A program made the position numbers and the translations under genes. From Chloroflexota bacterium (GTDB lineage Bacteria; Chloroflexota; Anaerolineae; Anaerolineales; DRMV01), in the NCBI GenBank assembly GCA_013153335.1, contig JAADEP010000010.1:1-7290 (forward strand): 7,290 nucleotides of DNA, in the 5' to 3' direction. This document shows positions 6,581 to 7,290 of the stretch, piece by piece (the stretch's first letter is position 1; each line of letters starts with the position of its first letter). The notes beneath the pieces were generated by a model. The model saw only the letters and a list, made by a program, of their open reading frames with translations, had not been told where the DNA came from and did not search any database.

Positions 6581-6943
6581 CTATGTATCCCCCATGGATG
6601 GCGGTTCGTTTGGGTCGGACGAAGGTGCTTGGGCAGAACGGAACAGCGCGTCGGCCAACGAGGCCTTGCCAGGAAGAGGGATTTCCCCAAAACGGGCTTC
6701 GTATTGGGCCAGCGCGGCCCGGAGCACGTAAAAAAGCATCTTTGCCGCCACGGGCGACAAGACCACCCGGGCGACATAAGAAGCCTCTCGCTCCCCGGGC
6801 AGATAGCGAAGGAAGTTGAGCACAAATTCGGTCGGGGTTTGGCCGACGTGGATTTGGTTGCTATAGACCACCTCACCGGGTGGCCCAAGCGGGGGGCGGG
6901 GCAGCGCGCTCTCACCCGGAGAGCCAGAGTCTTTGGAGCTCAT
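6581..6943 (-). CDS. DUF3467-family protein
   Basis: This is a small protein of 120 residues and unknown function. The core at about 24-90 carries the DUF3467 pattern: EVVYSNQIHVGQTPTEFVLNF near 24-44, VARVVLSPVAAKMLFYVL near 57-74, and a final helix ending QYEARFGEI (80-88). The first 22 and last 30 residues are Pro/Gly/Ser-rich and probably disordered. There is no signal peptide, membrane segment or recognisable catalytic motif. GGGAG lies 7 nt before the ATG. It is 29 nt downstream of ssb and 11 nt upstream of the translin gene, so all three are probably on one transcript. A nucleic-acid-related role is suggested only by these neighbours. Confidence 0.8.
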   Translation of the reverse strand: MSSKDSGSPGESALPRPPLGPPGEVVYSNQIHVGQTPTEFVLNFLRYLPGEREASYVARVVLSPVAAKMLFYVLRAALAQYEARFGEIPLPGKASLADALFRSAQAPSSDPNEPPSMGDT

Positions 6944-6972
6944 GCGTGATCTCCCTGTGTGCTCGCGCGACC

Positions 6973-7290
6973 TTAGAAGGGGATTTCGTCCTCCTCGGCC
7001 GGCAGGTCATCCACGGGGCCCATGTCGGCCGCGGGCGTTTCAGGGCTTGGGGCGGCTTGGGTGCGCGGACCGGTCTCGATGCCCATGGCCTCCGATTCTT
7101 GGCGCGTGGTCAGAAACTTGACCACATCCGCGCGCAACTCATACGACGAGCCCACGGTGCCATCCGAGCGCGTAAAGAGGCGCGGGTTACCGGTTTGCGG
7201 GTCGGGAATGAGCCGGCCTTCGATATAAACGCGCATGCCTCGGCGCAAATATTGGTTGCACAACTCGCCGAGGCGGCCCCACGCGTTCAC
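6973..7290 (-). CDS. ssb: Single-stranded DNA-binding protein SSB, 5' end missing
   Basis: SSB coats ssDNA in replication and repair and recruits partners through its acidic C-terminal tip. The window holds the last 106 codons or so; roughly 50-60 N-terminal residues lie beyond the right edge, and the GTG at the edge is almost certainly an internal valine. The visible part of the OB fold includes AWGRLGELCNQYLRRG, then VYIEGRLIPDPQTG and SYELRADVVKFL. A Pro/Ala/Thr-rich linker of about 35 residues follows. The protein ends DLPAEEDEIPF, a good match to the acidic partner-docking tip that usually ends DIPF. It is the first visible gene of the ssb-DUF3467-translin-PLP enzyme run; its promoter is outside the window. 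Confidence 0.94.
   Translation of the reverse strand: MNAWGRLGELCNQYLRRGMRVYIEGRLIPDPQTGNPRLFTRSDGTVGSSYELRADVVKFLTTRQESEAMGIETGPRTQAAPSPETPAADMGPVDDLPAEEDEIPF

Noticed and set aside
1..7290. tRNA, rRNA, CRISPR, insertion sequence or att site
   Set aside because: No spaced direct repeats, transposase frames, terminal inverted repeats or cloverleaf-like stretches were seen; nearly all bases are within assigned genes.

Overview
The window is GC-rich bacterial DNA, densely coding, with eight genes on the minus strand and one partial gene on the plus strand. In minus-strand (transcription) order they are ssb (5' end missing), a DUF3467-family gene, a translin/TRAX-family gene, a D-cysteine desulfhydrase-like PLP enzyme, recA, recX, rny and thrB. 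The plus-strand gene at the left edge is the 3' part of a probable HAD-superfamily hydrolase and converges on thrB. Gene content (a bacterial translin, DUF3467, and RNase Y behind recA-recX) and GC content suggest a Chloroflexota-like lineage, perhaps Anaerolineae. That is inferred from gene content only; no rRNA or other marker is present.

Layout by region. Positions 1-462: HAD-like 3' fragment (+). Positions 506-2980: thrB, rny and the end of recX, tightly packed (12-nt gaps) and probably co-transcribed. Positions 3632-3792: a 161-nt recA-recX gap holding four inverted repeats and no gene. Positions 3793-4830: recA, preceded by a good sigma70-type promoter at 4852-4880 with an AT-rich tract upstream. 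Positions 4934-7290: ssb - DUF3467 - translin - PLP enzyme, with gaps of 29, 11 and 1 nt. This looks like an operon entering from beyond the right edge.

How the genes fit together. SSB, RecA and RecX form a recognisable single-strand DNA/recombination set: SSB coats ssDNA, RecA forms the recombination filament and RecX limits it. RNase Y is a membrane-anchored mRNA-decay endonuclease. The translin homologue belongs to a family of ssDNA/RNA-binding, octamer-forming proteins, and it keeps the three acidic residues expected for a TRAX-type RNase centre. ThrB and the PLP enzyme are amino-acid metabolism genes carried in the same transcription direction. The most notable part is the ssb-DUF3467-translin block, a possible undescribed nucleic-acid module. 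The hairpin-rich recA-recX spacer is the second point of interest. No mobile element, CRISPR array, tRNA or rRNA was seen.
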